Below are positions 33,971 to 44,558 of a stretch of 64,000 nt of DNA, piece by piece. The notes under the pieces were generated by a model. That model searched no databases and was not told the DNA's origin. It saw only the letters and a list, made by a program, of their open reading frames with translations. The number at the start of each line of letters is the position of its first letter. Position 1 is the stretch's first letter. This DNA comes from Tridacna crocea. Lineage: Eukaryota; Mollusca; Bivalvia; Cardiida; Cardiidae. Where the stretch lies: positions 51,872,992 to 51,936,991 of the forward strand of contig OX031065.1 in NCBI GenBank assembly GCA_943736015.1, written 5' to 3'. The position numbers were made by a program, and so were the translations under genes.

Positions 33971-34400
33971 CCCAGCAATATACAAGAGAGACTAATTTGT
34001 ACTGCCCTGGTTGATTTTGATTTGTACAGATTGGAATTTACTATGTGTGTAGTGACGACAGAATTCCTAAAATATTTTGGCATGGATAGGAACATGAACT
34101 ACACAGATGATAAGATTAGTTTAGACTTAATTGTTGATACGTACTAATTTCGCATAGGTGGCATACGGTATTGATGCCAGACAGTCACGTGATATGGGTC
34201 AACTGGTCATGTGACCCATTTTTCCTAACACTCTCTTTACTATGTTCTCAACATGATAGCTTTTCATTGGGTGAACAAAATATAAGGCATGCTTTCACAA
34301 CGGTTTTTTAAAGCATCTCAGTGATGAACGGTACCAAGCTGGTCAACACATATAAAACCAGTCTTGTTTAACATTCGGCTGAATCATGAAGATATCTGGA

Positions 34401-34489
34401 TCAACATCTTCGCAAGCCAAGGGTGACGATCCACTACGCTACTGTTAGATCCACGTAGTGACCGTAACCTTGGCTTGCGAAGATGCTGG
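34401..34489. repeat. Inverted repeat J, short copy
   Basis: CATCTTCGCAAGCCAAGG and inverted CCTTGGCTTGCGAAGATG with ACGTAG at the turn. Confidence 0.75.
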
Positions 34490-34518
34490 TTCACGGACAT
34501 GAAAGAGGTTGACCGATA

Positions 34519-34585
34519 ACAAAAAGTTTCGACCCAGGTCAGCCTGCGCGGAATGCACAGGCCGACCTGGTCGATGCTTTTTGCA
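34519..34585. repeat. Repeat N
   Basis: GACCCAGGTCAGCCTGCGCG with its inverted partner ending GATGCTTTTTGC. Confidence 0.65.
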
Positions 34586-34631
34586 AATGTATTAAATCTC
34601 CCTTCACAGAGAATATATATATATATATATC

Positions 34632-34765
34632 AAAATTGAGAGCATTTGTAGATGACAAAGTAAGTGTCACTCAAAAACTGAAAGCTGTTTTTGGATGGGT
34701 TGAAAACACTGTGGGAAAAGGAGAAAGTGCTGGTTACAAATTTCCTCGTTTGCCTTTCTTGTTAC
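34632..34765 (+). mobile_element. Family A fragment next to an AT microsatellite
   Basis: Begins inside the left arm, directly after an (AT)n run at 34613-34630, and loses the right core arm after GCTGGTTACAAA. Confidence 0.65.
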
Positions 34766-35370
34766 AAAAAATAGTACTAGACTGTTACAGTAGTAATTCC
34801 GATAGCAAGTTTAGAATGTAGAATACTTGTTTTGTTGATCATGGTGTTACCTAAGAATAAAGTTAAAAGAACTTTTCTCATCTAGGATAGGCGAGGGGGG
34901 TTAGATGGAATGTTCACCAGATCAGTTTGCATGAGCAATTTTTCCGTTTGCAAAAATGATTTTTAAATGTAGTCTGGTTAAGAGGAAAAAAATGTCTGCA
35001 TGCGAAAAGCATGAATATTTTTACCTTCATTGATCGTTTTATATAGGATGAGAAGGATAAGCAAAAGTCTTATCACATCTCTCTCATCTAGAATCATCTG
35101 TGGATATTTAAAAGGAATATTATCAACTACTTCAGCTTACATGAGCAATTCTCTCCTTTTTTCAAAATATTCCCGAAAACAGTGCACTGCAAGACAAACA
35201 AGAAACATTTTTGAAAAAAAAGACAGCTTGAGATTATCTGCAAACTAGGCTGCAGAGGTCCGTAGAGTAAACATGTGCACATTTTTTGACCAATCGTTAA
35301 TTCATATTTATTCATTCGAGTATTTCAATACCAAGAAGTAGGGAAAAAACTTAGCGTATTCAGCTAGATA

Positions 35371-35777
35371 CCATCTTCGCAAGCCAAGGCTGACGATTCA
35401 CTACTTTACTCTACCCTTGGCGGATCAAGCTTGATTTTTACATTACCCCGATATGCATTTTCATTGGATGCAGCCAGCTGTAACTGCAACGAATGAAATC
35501 TCTCGTAGCATTTCATCTTTGATAAAAATAGAACAAGGTCGCTACCTTTCGAATGGAGGTAAACATGGAAACCCACGAGGATGTCTGCTTATCGCTTCAT
35601 GTGTATTCGTAAGCGGTTTGTAAAACGGTATTTCATTGGCTTTTACTGAGAAATATTATGTAAAGGGGGGTAATAACCAGCATCCAATAGAGGGCGCATC
35701 GAAGGAATCCCGAAATCGGGCTCAATCAGCCAAGGTAAGATCCACGTAGTGATCGTAAACTTGGCTCGCGAAGATGG
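35371..35777. mobile_element. Element J: 407 bp with 7-base target duplication
   Basis: Ends CCATCTTCGCAAGCCAAGG and CTTGGCTCGCGAAGATGG, flanked on both sides by CTAGATA (35364-35370 and 35778-35784); an 8-base GCTAGATA reading is also possible. The short copy at 34401-34489 is a deletion derivative or solo fold-back. Non-coding. Confidence 0.8.
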
Positions 35778-36001
35778 CTAGATACGTAATTAAGAAATAT
35801 TTCTAGAAATAAACGATGTTGTGACTATGACTGCAAATAGGCAGGGGTGTGTGGGCTATGTGTACCATTTCTACCAATCATAAATCTCATTTTGTTCATT
35901 TTTAATAGTACCAAAAGTAGGTCGAAAGCCAACGGATTCAGCTACGAAAAAAAAAAAATCTGCCAGTTGATAGGTTTAAAATGCTTGTGACCATTGATCG
36001 T

Positions 36002-36231
36002 TTAACCCTTTACTCCATGGATACTCATTTTGACGTATCAACAACAGGCAGCTTTTGAAAACATTGTGGGAAAAGGAGAAATTGCTCGTAACGAGCAATT
36101 TCTCCTTTACCCACAATGCTTTCCACTCAGTCAGATATTTATATCCTCATTTGTCCATATTTTTGACATCATATCTTTATTTGCTGCTGAAATGGAAGAG
36201 CCTCAAATTGGCATATCAGGTAAAAGTTTAA
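36002..36231 (-). mobile_element. Family A MITE, divergent-arm subtype
   Basis: TTAA-bounded with the GCTCGTAACGAGC core, but the arms differ from other copies: CCATGGATACTCATTTTGACG on the left and GCTGCTGAAATGGAAGAG on the right. The copy at 60787-61016 is the same subtype inverted. Confidence 0.88.
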
Positions 36232-36456
36232 CTCTTTACCAAATGACAAAATTTCTGATTGGTCCAAATTCAAAGCACTACCAAACGACAAAATAAATAT
36301 GACTAAAGAATTGAGATTTGTTTTAGGAAGGCAACAAAACATTGTGGGAAAAGGAGAAAATGCTGGTTACCAGCATTTTCTCCTTTTCCAACAATGTTTT
36401 CAAAAGGCTTCTTATACACAAGTGTTAAAAGTCGTGTGTGTGTGGTAAGGAGTTAA
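36228..36456 (+). mobile_element. Family A MITE sharing TTAA with the previous copy
   Basis: TTAA 36228-36231 is common to both. The left arm contains a second TACCAAACGACAAA where GCAGACGACAAA is expected, a small internal copy of its own terminus. Confidence 0.9.
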
Positions 36457-36684
36457 AATGCTTGGTTCCGTTGATCGTTTAATATCAGAAGAATAAAGGT
36501 AAAAAGTTTATCTCACCCAGAATCGGCTTTGGGGGGAAAGAGAGATTTAAATGGAACATTAACCACGTCAGTTCTCAGACAGTTTTGTGGTCAATAATGT
36601 TGTAGTTTTGACATGCCGGATCAATTGTTACACCTTCATCATAAAACTCATCTTCTGTCTTGTCCAAGGTTAATCTTAACTCTT

Positions 36685-36899
36685 TTAACTCTTAGGATGC
36701 TTAGCGCCATTCACTGACCTTTTGCGGACAGTGTAGATCAAAGATCAGACTGCACAGAACGTGCAGTCTGATCTTTTATCTACACTGTCCGAGAGGGAAA
36801 TAGTTTTTCCTCCCAAAATATCTTTTGAAATAGCAAAAGTTGCGTTTTTTTTCTATCGCCTGAAAGGTTTCAATTTCCAGATTTAGAAGGATTAGTTAA
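36685..36899 (+). mobile_element. Family B MITE
   Basis: Full length with both TTAA ends. Confidence 0.87.
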
Positions 36900-37529
36900 C
36901 TATTTATACTTTATTGGATTTTTTTGCATATATATTGCCAAAATTTGTTATTTATAGGATATACAAAGGGGAAAATGAAGGAAAATAATATGGGAGAATG
37001 ATTGAGAAAGCATTTTGGGACAAAAGAGTTATTGCTTTGCTTGAGCCTTTGCTTGTTCTTATGTTCCAGTAATGCAGGCTGTGGATCGTCGAAACGTTAC
37101 TATTTATAGTGAAAGGGTTGCTCTTTACCCATGGAGATTAGTTTGTCGCAGTCAACGTTAAAAATAACTTAAAATTTGGAAGGTCAGCATGAATTGAATG
37201 AGTCTGAGGAATTAGTGAGAAGCAGTATATTGTTCATGTCGAAGATCTTTTCCCTTTTCTAACATTATTCTTTAAAAGCGCATGGGTTTATGTTATACGG
37301 CGAGTCATCTAATGTGAAGTATTGCTTTAATTTCCTCTCTGTATAAGATAATGGGTTTTCGCAATGTTTTATTTGCCTGATTCTTCTATGTCGAAGTCAC
37401 GTGCCCGGTGTCTAAGTTAGGTTATGGGAAAATTATTATTCGGATATGATTTATTATCATCGTCCGGCTAGGAATGTTTGTGGAGTTTTGTTTTAAGAAG
37501 TGTCTAACGCCACTTTTGACTATTGTTCA
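36900..37529. other. Non-repeat DNA
   Basis: No open frame or repeat recognised. Confidence 0.35.
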
Positions 37530-37674
37530 TCTCACCTCTTTACCAAACAAACCTGCAATTTACGAAAAAGTGGGAACATGCCTTTAAAAACATTTAAGGG
37601 GAAAAAGGAGAAAATACTGGAAAGAAGCAGTTTTTTCTAAACTCCCCCCCCCCTCCATGCTTTCCACCCTTTAA
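37530..37674 (-). mobile_element. Family A remnant
   Basis: CTCTTTACCAAAC end and a GGAGAAAATACTGGA core half; poly-C at 37642-37652; truncated at TTAA. Confidence 0.5.
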
Positions 37675-37814
37675 CCCTTCACTTGAATCCCATTAGGGCG
37701 CCCGATAAATTTGAGTGTTTCCCTGCCCTCCGACTAAAGAGTCGCCACACAGTGGTAGGCTAAATATACCAACTGTTGCTACAGTCTAAAGAGTACGAGG
37801 TTAGCAGCATTTGG

Positions 37815-37880
37815 TTGTCAGATACAATTGCTCTTTTTCCAACACTGTTTTCAAGGGGTGTCTTCTGGAGGGACGGAAAT
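37815..37880 (+). mobile_element. Family A core fragment
   Basis: CAATTGCTCTTTTTCCAACACTG and a GTTTTCAAGG continuation only. Confidence 0.4.
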
Positions 37881-37963
37881 ATGTGAAATGTTTGAAAATT
37901 GGCCAGTATTTACTAATAGTTTTGTAATATTACTGTATAGCGGACTTCTATGTAATCATTCTC

Positions 37964-38192
37964 TTAACCTTTTCCCAAACGACAAATTTTTGGACAAGAC
38001 CAAATTGAAAGCATTTCCGGACGACATTTCAACTCTTGCTGGAAAGATTATTTCTGTCTATGATGAGGTAGAAAACATTGTGGGAAAAGGAGAAAATGCT
38101 GGTTACCAGCATTTTCTCCTTTTCCCACAATGTTTTCAAAAGGCTACTGTTCCAGACCCGTAAAAACCAGGGAATGTTTAGGAAAGGGCTAA
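37964..38192 (+). mobile_element. Family A MITE
   Basis: CTTTTCCCAAACGACAAA terminal variant, perfect core, right end CTAA. Confidence 0.9.
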
Positions 38193-38591
38193 AATTTGGA
38201 TTTTAGAAAAATCGTGAAAAAAAGGTGAAACTGCACGTTACTGCCAATACCCCCCTCTTGTCAAAACGGGTTTTGGAAGTGTTGTCCAGGGAGACCAAAG
38301 GATAGTCTGTCGGAAGAACAAATTAAAAGAAAAAAAAAACAATTACGTGATTGATAGCGCAAAGTCAAAGTGGGGAGTGGAATTCCTGGGGTAATTTTGT
38401 TTCAAGTGGAATGTACTTCGGACTGTGACTTACTTGCCCTGACCCGAACTTCAGTGCTGTGTAGAGAGGTTAAGCCGTATAAGCTTAGATTGTATCGTCA
38501 CTAATCCTTATGACTGAAAACAAGAAAGCGTTTTGTTTCTCTTCCACATTTCTTGCAGTCCGTTTGTCTGAAAATGCTGTTCAGCACTGGG

Positions 38592-38819
38592 TTAACCCTT
38601 TCCCGAACGGCAAATTTTGGACGAGACCAAATTGAAAGCATTTTGCCGGTGACAAATTAACAGTTGCTAAAAAGATGATTTTTCTACATGACAGGGTAGA
38701 AAACATTGTGGGAAACGGAGATAATGCCGGTTACCAGCATTTTCTCCTTTTCCAAAATGTTTTCGAAAGGCTTCTATTCCTGACCCGTAAAAACCAGGGA
38801 TTGTTTGGGAAAGGGTTAA
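38592..38819 (+). mobile_element. Family A MITE, first of a shared pair
   Basis: Close relative of the copy at 37964 (GACCCGTAAAAACCAGGG right arm). Core has small changes (GAGATAATGCCGG). Confidence 0.9.
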
Positions 38820-39043
38820 CCCTTTCCCAAATGACAAATTTTAGACTGTCCCAAAGTCAAAGTGTTTGCAGATGACAATTTTCAATTTGATGAGAATGGC
38901 AGAAAGTTTTCTGATAGGCTAGAAAACACTGTGGGAAATGGAGAAATTGCTCGTTAAGAGCAATTTCTCCTTTTCCCACAGTGTTTTATAAAGACTTGTA
39001 CCGCAGACACGTAAAAACCAGGGCTTGTTTGGGAAAGATTTGA
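38816..39043 (+). mobile_element. Family A MITE, GCTCGTT core subtype, sharing TTAA
   Basis: Shares TTAA 38816-38819 with the previous copy, which has the other core type. Right end decayed near 39040. Confidence 0.9.
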
Positions 39044-39093
39044 TTAAACATAAAAAAGTGTGGTAATTTTGTATTTTTCTTTTTTTTTTAATT

Positions 39094-39222
39094 TTAACCC
39101 TTTAGGATGCTACGCGCGGATTACTGACCTTTAGCGGACAGTGTAGATCAAGATCAGACCGCACAGAACGTGCAGTCTGATCTTGGATCTACACTGCCAG
39201 AGAAGAAGATATTATTCTTTAA
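39094..39222 (+). mobile_element. Family B MITE, long arm missing
   Basis: Runs from TTAACCCTTTAGGATGC to just past the core, then hits the TTAA of an A copy. Confidence 0.8.
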
Positions 39223-39453
39223 CCCTTTACCAAACAATTCCTGGTGTTCACGACCCTGAGATAGAAGTTTTTTGAAAACATTATCATAATGGGAAAAGTA
39301 GAAAATGTTGATAACAGGCATTTTCTCTTCTTTCCAAGATGTCTTCTGCTCTGCTGGAAACAAATTTCAATTTTTGAATTACATATAATTTGTCGTCTGC
39401 GGGTGCTTTCAATTTGGACCAGTCTGAAATTTTGTCGTTTGGCAAAGGGTTAA
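39219..39453 (-). mobile_element. Family A MITE sharing TTAA with family B
   Basis: TTAA 39219-39222 is also the end of the short B copy to the left. Core diverged (GTTGATAACAGGC). Confidence 0.88.
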
Positions 39454-39599
39454 AAGAAAACTTTCAAATATCAATATTTGGGTTTTCAATATAGAAGTAA
39501 AAGAAATTATTCCTGCAGGAGAAAGGTTAAGGTAGAACTTTCAATTTTTGGAAGACTGTCTGCTGCAAAACATGTCAAAAGTCTTCTGCAGGAAGGAAT

Positions 39600-39665
39600 G
39601 CTTTAATTCTCTCAGCGCCAAAATATTACAAAAACTCTACTTCTTTCGACGCCTGAAAATTAAAA
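39600..39665 (+). repeat. Minor dispersed repeat R, copy 1
   Basis: TCTCAGCGCCAAAATATTAC to TTTCGACGCCTGAAAAT, similar to 52330-52395. Confidence 0.5.
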
Positions 39666-39677
39666 TTCACTGGAAAT

Positions 39678-39938
39678 GGAATGCAACACGCAAAAAGTTG
39701 CATTCGGACATTTGCGTAAAGTGTCGTCCCGGATTAGCCTGCGCAGTCATCGCAGGCTAATCCGAGACGACACTTTACGACTACATTTGATTTTGTGCTA
39801 CAGTAGACTTGCGTAAAACAGAAAATCACATAAAATCCAAAAGTGTCGTTTCGGATTAGCCTGTGCGGACTGCACACGCTGATCCGAGACGACACTTTAC
39901 GCAAATGTCCGAATGACCCTTTTCGCGTGTTGCAAGCC
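39678..39938. mobile_element. Family D MITE
   Basis: Complete; GATGACTGCG-type loop in the left hairpin. Confidence 0.85.
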
Positions 39939-39974
39939 AAATCAGACAGCCTTTATGGGTTTAACTTAGCAAGC

Positions 39975-40040
39975 GGACGTTAAAGATCCAAGATCAGACT
40001 GCACGTTTCGTGCAGTCTGATCTTGATCTTTACCGTCCAC
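39975..40040. mobile_element. Family B core
   Basis: GATCAGACTGCACGTTTCG dyad only; arms unrelated. Confidence 0.6.
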
Positions 40041-40384
40041 GAAATCCACTATTTTCTTTTTCATCCATAAACACGAACCGATTAAATCATCTTGGATATA
40101 TAATTATTATATATATCCGCAGAACGGCCAGCTTACAAAGTCATGATTAAAATACCTGCGGTACTTTGATACCGTTGAGTGACGGGTGATAAAGCAGTCT
40201 TCGAGGAAGCAAAACTGTGGAAAATCTACGTCTTTGTACGTATGTGTTGTTTTACAAAGTCAATCAAGATATCCTTCAGCTATGCCATTAAGAAAATATA
40301 AACACCTAGAACGACGGTTGTTTGGAAGAGCAAACACAGAGACCGTAATCTCAAGGTCGAATCTTAACGGAGATATTATGTAGG

Positions 40385-40500
40385 TTAACCCATTCCAGCG
40401 TTCCTGCTGCTTTGCTTTTTTTCCCCGGGGAGACAGTGTAAATCAAGGATCAGATTATGTTGTCTGATCTTTGATTTACACTGGTGCTATTTGGTGAAAT
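40385..40500 (+). mobile_element. Family B fragment
   Basis: TTAACCCATTCCAGC start and a shortened core (GATCAGATTATGTTGTCTG). Confidence 0.6.
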
Positions 40501-40674
40501 ATTTTAGAAAGAAAAAACAGCCGTGTGATTGATGAATTTCTTTCCCCCTCTCATTTATCGGTATAGATGTAAACAGCCTGGAAAAAACCTTTTTTATGAC
40601 CGAGATGCATTTTCCTGCAGACAGATAAAACTTGATGTTTTTCATCAAGATTCACAAGTAGCCACTTACCATGG

Positions 40675-40965
40675 ATGTTGAGCTCAGGTAGAACAGTCGG
40701 TAGGGTACTCGACTCGAGACCAGGGCCCGTATTCACCATCCGTTCTTGGGAAAATTCTCCGTCCTAATCTCTAAGATTTTCTGAATTTGTAAGTAACATA
40801 ACTTCTGATTGGCTAAACCGAATGGTTTAGCCAATCAGAAGTTGTGTTACTTTCAAATATAGACAATTCTGGACGATAATACAAAGAACGTTCTAAGGAA
40901 TGAGGTGAATACAAGCGCTGGAGGTCATTGATCGGAACCCCAGCTCGCCCAATTTCTTTCCGAGG
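40675..40965 (+). mobile_element. tRNA-derived SINE fragment split by family C
   Basis: AGTCGGTAGGGTACTCGACTC before the insert and GATCGGAACCCCAGCTCGCC after it resemble D-arm/anticodon and T-arm sequence of a tRNA-like SINE head. Confidence 0.6.
40721..40920. mobile_element. Family C MITE inside a tRNA-derived SINE
   Basis: CAGGGCCCGTATTCACC to CAAGCGCTG. The tRNA-like sequence on either side (40675-40720 and 40918-40965) reads through when it is removed. Confidence 0.85.
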
Positions 40966-40989
40966 ATTGAAGATAGTCAATGCAACTGG

Positions 40990-41072
40990 ATATCGTCGGT
41001 TTACTTCAAAAACCTCAACTAAAGCTTGAAACACGCTATATTTACGAGGTTTTTTGAGTAAACCGACGATAT
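40990..41072. repeat. Inverted repeat E, copy 2
   Basis: ATATCGTCGGTTTACTTC to GTAAACCGACGATAT around AAAGCTTGAAACACGC. Confidence 0.75.
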
Positions 41073-41433
41073 ATTGTATTTTCGGCACTTCTAATTGTTA
41101 TATATAGGAGATCAGCCATTTGCCTGGAAATAATAATGTGCGAAGCACACATGAAAGAAACTCAAGGAAAGTACGGAGAGGTGCACCGGCCGCCGTGGTA
41201 TAACTTAAATAACGTTGAAAACGTCATTAAACAGCTAACAAACAATACAAACTAATTCGATAAAAATGCATAAAGCAAGTGAAGAGCAAATCTTTATTTC
41301 ACTACGATGTTTTCAATTTTTTTCTGGATGCAATAAACAAAACGTGACTACCGGCGAGAACGATTGAAGCACTAATGAATTTTCGCCGACGATTATCGCA
41401 ATTATTATCTGGAGATATGCAGAAAAAGAAAAC

Positions 41434-41800
41434 TTTACCCTTTGACCATGGACAATTTTAGACTTGGACAGATTAAAAATAGCTACAGGCGAACAATGCA
41501 TTTTATCTCAAAAGGTGGGTCCTGGGTCTGTATTCACCAGCCGTTCTTGAGAATATTCTTAGTCTTATTCTCCAAGATTTTCTAAATTTGTAAGTAACAT
41601 AACTTCTGATTGGGTTAACCGAATGGTTTAGCCAATCAGAAGTTGTGTTACCTTCAAATATAGAAAATTCTGGAGAATAAGACAAAGAACGTTCTTAAGA
41701 ATGGTTGGTGAATACGGGGCCTGGTTTTGAAATAGTAGAAAACATTCTGGGAGAAGAAAATTATGCTGGTTACAAGCATTTTCTCCTTTTCCCTCTTCAT
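41434..41800 (+). mobile_element. Family A copy split by a family C insertion
   Basis: The left arm runs to about 41515, family C occupies 41522-41723, and the core resumes at GTAGAAAACATTCTGG. The right arm after the core is lost. Confidence 0.7.
41522..41723. mobile_element. Family C MITE inside a family A copy
   Basis: Complete, GTCTGTATTCACCAGCC to GGTGAATACGGGGCCTG. Confidence 0.85.
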
Positions 41801-41827
41801 TATGCAGCAGAGAAAGACTGGGTGTTC

Positions 41828-41890
41828 TTTTTTACAGTATAGACCCAAGATCTGACTGCTCGAAACTTCTGATCTTGGATTTTTCTTATA
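41828..41890. mobile_element. Family B core fragment
   Basis: CAGTATAGACCCAAGATC with a decayed partner arm. Confidence 0.45.
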
Positions 41891-42047
41891 GGCTGATGAA
41901 AAGAAGTTCAGAGCAGTAATATTTAGACGTTTAATATTGGCTGGATACTTTCAGCCAATCGATGCAGCAATTAAAGGGTTGAAACTTTACACAAGAAAAA
42001 AAGATTAAGTAAACCTACATTGAACAACAAATAAATTATAATAATGT

Positions 42048-42175
42048 GGCCTGCAACACGCAAAAATGGGCATTCGGACATTTGCGTAAAGTGCTGTCTC
42101 ACGCGCAGTCCACGACGCTTTCCGTTTCTATGTAATTTTCTGTTTGGAGCAAGTCTACAGTAACATAATCAAAGC
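42048..42175. mobile_element. Family D left part, interrupted copy
   Basis: Left end and centre; the first hairpin is reduced. The matching right end is about 600 bases away at 42770-42833. Confidence 0.7.
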
Positions 42176-42769
42176 GTTGAGAACGCTGAATTGGTATTTG
42201 TCAAGGAAACCCATTGTGTGGACTTAATAGTTTGAAAGAAAAAGAGACATATCGTTCAAATATTGGCTTAAAAGTCAACCCACTAAGCAAATGAATACAT
42301 TTTTGGTTGAAGGGAGAGTACTTATGTAACTTAAAACTATAATTTTGAAATATCTTTAGCCTTTTACATTAAATTTCCAATATTATAATGAATTACGTCG
42401 GTCTATAAATATTCATAAGCAATCAAATGGAATAGCGCGCAATCATAGGACGAACAAGCCATGGAACAAATTCATTTTGGAACGATAAAGCCCAGGGTCA
42501 GAAGGCAAATTTGTATCATTGCGCCAATAAAAGGCTATAAGCCAGACAAGCTATTTTCAGTCAAAAATGATTATCTTCGCCCAATGTATTTTAATATGCC
42601 ATTCAAATTACATATCTCAGTGCCACCGAAAACTAATTTGCCTGATATAAAATGAGTTTAACTGGGTTTATTTCCTTCGGCTTTGCACAGAATAAGATAC
42701 ATGGTTATCAAAATTCAATCTTGAACTCATAGTGGTATTGTCTTCGACAAATTCCACAAAAACTAATGC
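42176..42769. other. AT-rich segment splitting a family D copy
   Basis: About 590 bases with no clear inverted ends. A 64-codon plus-strand frame at 42461-42655 matches no family I know. Confidence 0.4.
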
Positions 42770-42833
42770 TCATGCTAATACGAGACGACGCTTTAAACAA
42801 ATGTCTAAAAACCCCTTTTGGCGTGTTGCAAGC
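42770..42833. mobile_element. Family D right end
   Basis: GCTAATACGAGACGACGC to GGCGTGTTGCAAGC; presumed partner of 42048-42175. Confidence 0.65.
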
Positions 42834-43022
42834 AATTTAGGAGACTTTTAGTGCAAATCAACCTGTTCTCGAAATTTCAAGTCTATAGCCTAAATTCCGG
42901 TGTATTTGCAAACTATCGTACGGTGAAAATCTAAGATTGGTGGGATATTTTACCGTATTCTGTATTACCCTTGTCTTCATTGTCTCAAAAGCACTAAAAC
43001 CTTGCGCTCAGTACTCTATGGT

Positions 43023-43251
43023 TTAAGTCTGTACCAAACAACAAAATTGTAGACTGGTCCAAATTGAAAGCATTGGCAGACGACCAAATAAATGTGACTA
43101 AAATTAGAATTTGGTTTGGGTAGGGTACTGAAAACATTGTTGGAAAAGGAGAAAATGCTGGTTACCAGCATTTTCTCCATTTCCCACAATGTTTTCAAAA
43201 GGCTTCTTTCTTAGGGTCGTTAAAAATCGTAATTGTGTGGTAAAGGGTTAA
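43023..43251 (+). mobile_element. Family A MITE, unit 1 of a six-unit array
   Basis: Full length; right TTAA at 43248 is shared. Confidence 0.9.
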
Positions 43252-43330
43252 CACTGTACCAAACAACAAAGTTTTGGACCCGTCCATTTTAGAAATAATT
43301 TTGCAGACGACAATATAAACTTTGTGTTAA
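43248..43330 (+). mobile_element. Family A left-end fragment, unit 2
   Basis: Ends abruptly after GCAGACGACAATATAAAC at a TTAA that begins family B. Confidence 0.8.
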
Positions 43331-43447
43331 CCCTTAGGCTGCTAAGCGCGGCTCGCATACCTTTTGTGGACAGTGTAGGTCAAAATCGGACTGCATAGAA
43401 CATGCATCTTGGACTTCACTCTTCGGTAGCTTGTAAAAGGATAAAAC
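43327..43447 (+). mobile_element. Family B MITE, unit 3 of the six-unit array
   Basis: Shares its TTAA with the A fragment to the left; core shortened (GCATAGAACATGCATC). Confidence 0.8.
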
Positions 43448-43461
43448 CGCAGAATATCCGT

Positions 43462-43582
43462 TTAAGACTTTCCCATACAATCCCACCCTGAAGAAGGAAG
43501 TCTATGGAACCAATGTTTGAAAAGGGGAAAATGCTGGTATTCAGCATTTACTCTTCTTCCAGGACATTTTCTAACCCTTTAA
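43462..43582 (-). mobile_element. Family A truncated copy, unit 4
   Basis: Left arm plus a core with GCTGGTATTCAGC; the far arm is absent and the next TTAA starts unit 5. Confidence 0.75.
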
Positions 43583-43788
43583 CCCTTTGCCAAAAGACAA
43601 AATTTTAGATTTGTCCAAATTGAAAGCATTTGCAGACGACAAAATAAAAGTGACTGAATTTTTTTTTTTTTTTTTTTTAGTGAAGGATAGAAAACGTTGT
43701 GGGAAAAGGAGAAGATGCTGGTTACCAGCATTTTCTCCTTTTCCCACAAAGTTTCAAAAGGCTTCTTTTTCAGGGGTTAATGGGTTAA
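43579..43788 (+). mobile_element. Family A MITE, unit 5, poly-T expansion
   Basis: A run of about 20 T replaces part of the left arm (43660-43679). The right arm is shortened before the shared TTAA. Confidence 0.88.
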
Positions 43789-44014
43789 CCCTTTACCAAA
43801 CGACAAAATTTTAGACTTGTCCAAACTTAAAACACCTGCAGACAAGAAAATAAACGTAACTCAAAAATTGAAATTTGTTTCCAACAGGATAGAAAACATT
43901 GTAGGAAAAGGAGAAGATGCTGGTTACCAGCATTTTCTCCTTTTCCCGCAATGATTTCATAAGGATTCTATCTCAGGGTTGTAACAACCAGGGATTGTTT
44001 GGTAAAGGGGTTAA
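43785..44014 (+). mobile_element. Family A MITE, unit 6
   Basis: Full length with both TTAA ends; CCAGGGATTGTTTGG right arm variant. Confidence 0.9.
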
Positions 44015-44039
44015 ATAAAAATCTCACCATGAACGCCCC

Positions 44040-44111
44040 ATCTAATTTGTCGTCTGCAAATGTTTTTGGAATTGGACGATTTGAAAATGATGTCCTTTGG
44101 TAAAAAGTTAA
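44040..44111 (-). mobile_element. Family A arm fragment
   Basis: Only the GTCGTCTGCAAATG arm to its TTAA end. Confidence 0.6.
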
Positions 44112-44277
44112 ATACCTGTAAAAATTTCTGGAATCTATTCTACTGATGGGTACAAAGATTCGGCAGGATATGCATTTAAAACCCATTTGCTGTTCTCTTT
44201 GTTCTGTATACGAATGTGGCTCCGTACTGTAATCAAGCACCACAATCTATTATGTTCAGTCTGAAGATTTTTTTTTA

Positions 44278-44558
44278 TTAAAACCCTTTACCAAACAAGC
44301 CCTTGTTTTTACGTGTCTGCAGTACAAGTCTTTTGAAAACACTGTGGGAAAAGGAGAAATTGTGTCTGCAGTACAAGTCTTTTGAAAACACTGTGGGAAA
44401 AGGAGAAATTGCTCGTAACGAGCAATTTCTCCCTTTTCCCACAGTGTTTTCTACCCATTTGGAGAACTTTCTGTCATTTTTTATCAAATTTGAAATTGTC
44501 GTCTGCAAACTCTTTGAGTTTGGAAGAGTCGAAAATTTGTCGTTTGGGAAAGGATTAA
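44278..44558 (-). mobile_element. Family A MITE, GCTCGTA subtype, with 50-base internal duplication
   Basis: The segment starting GTGTCTGCAGTACAAG and running into GGAGAAATT is present twice in direct order (44314-44362 and 44363-44411), which lengthens this copy. Confidence 0.88.
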
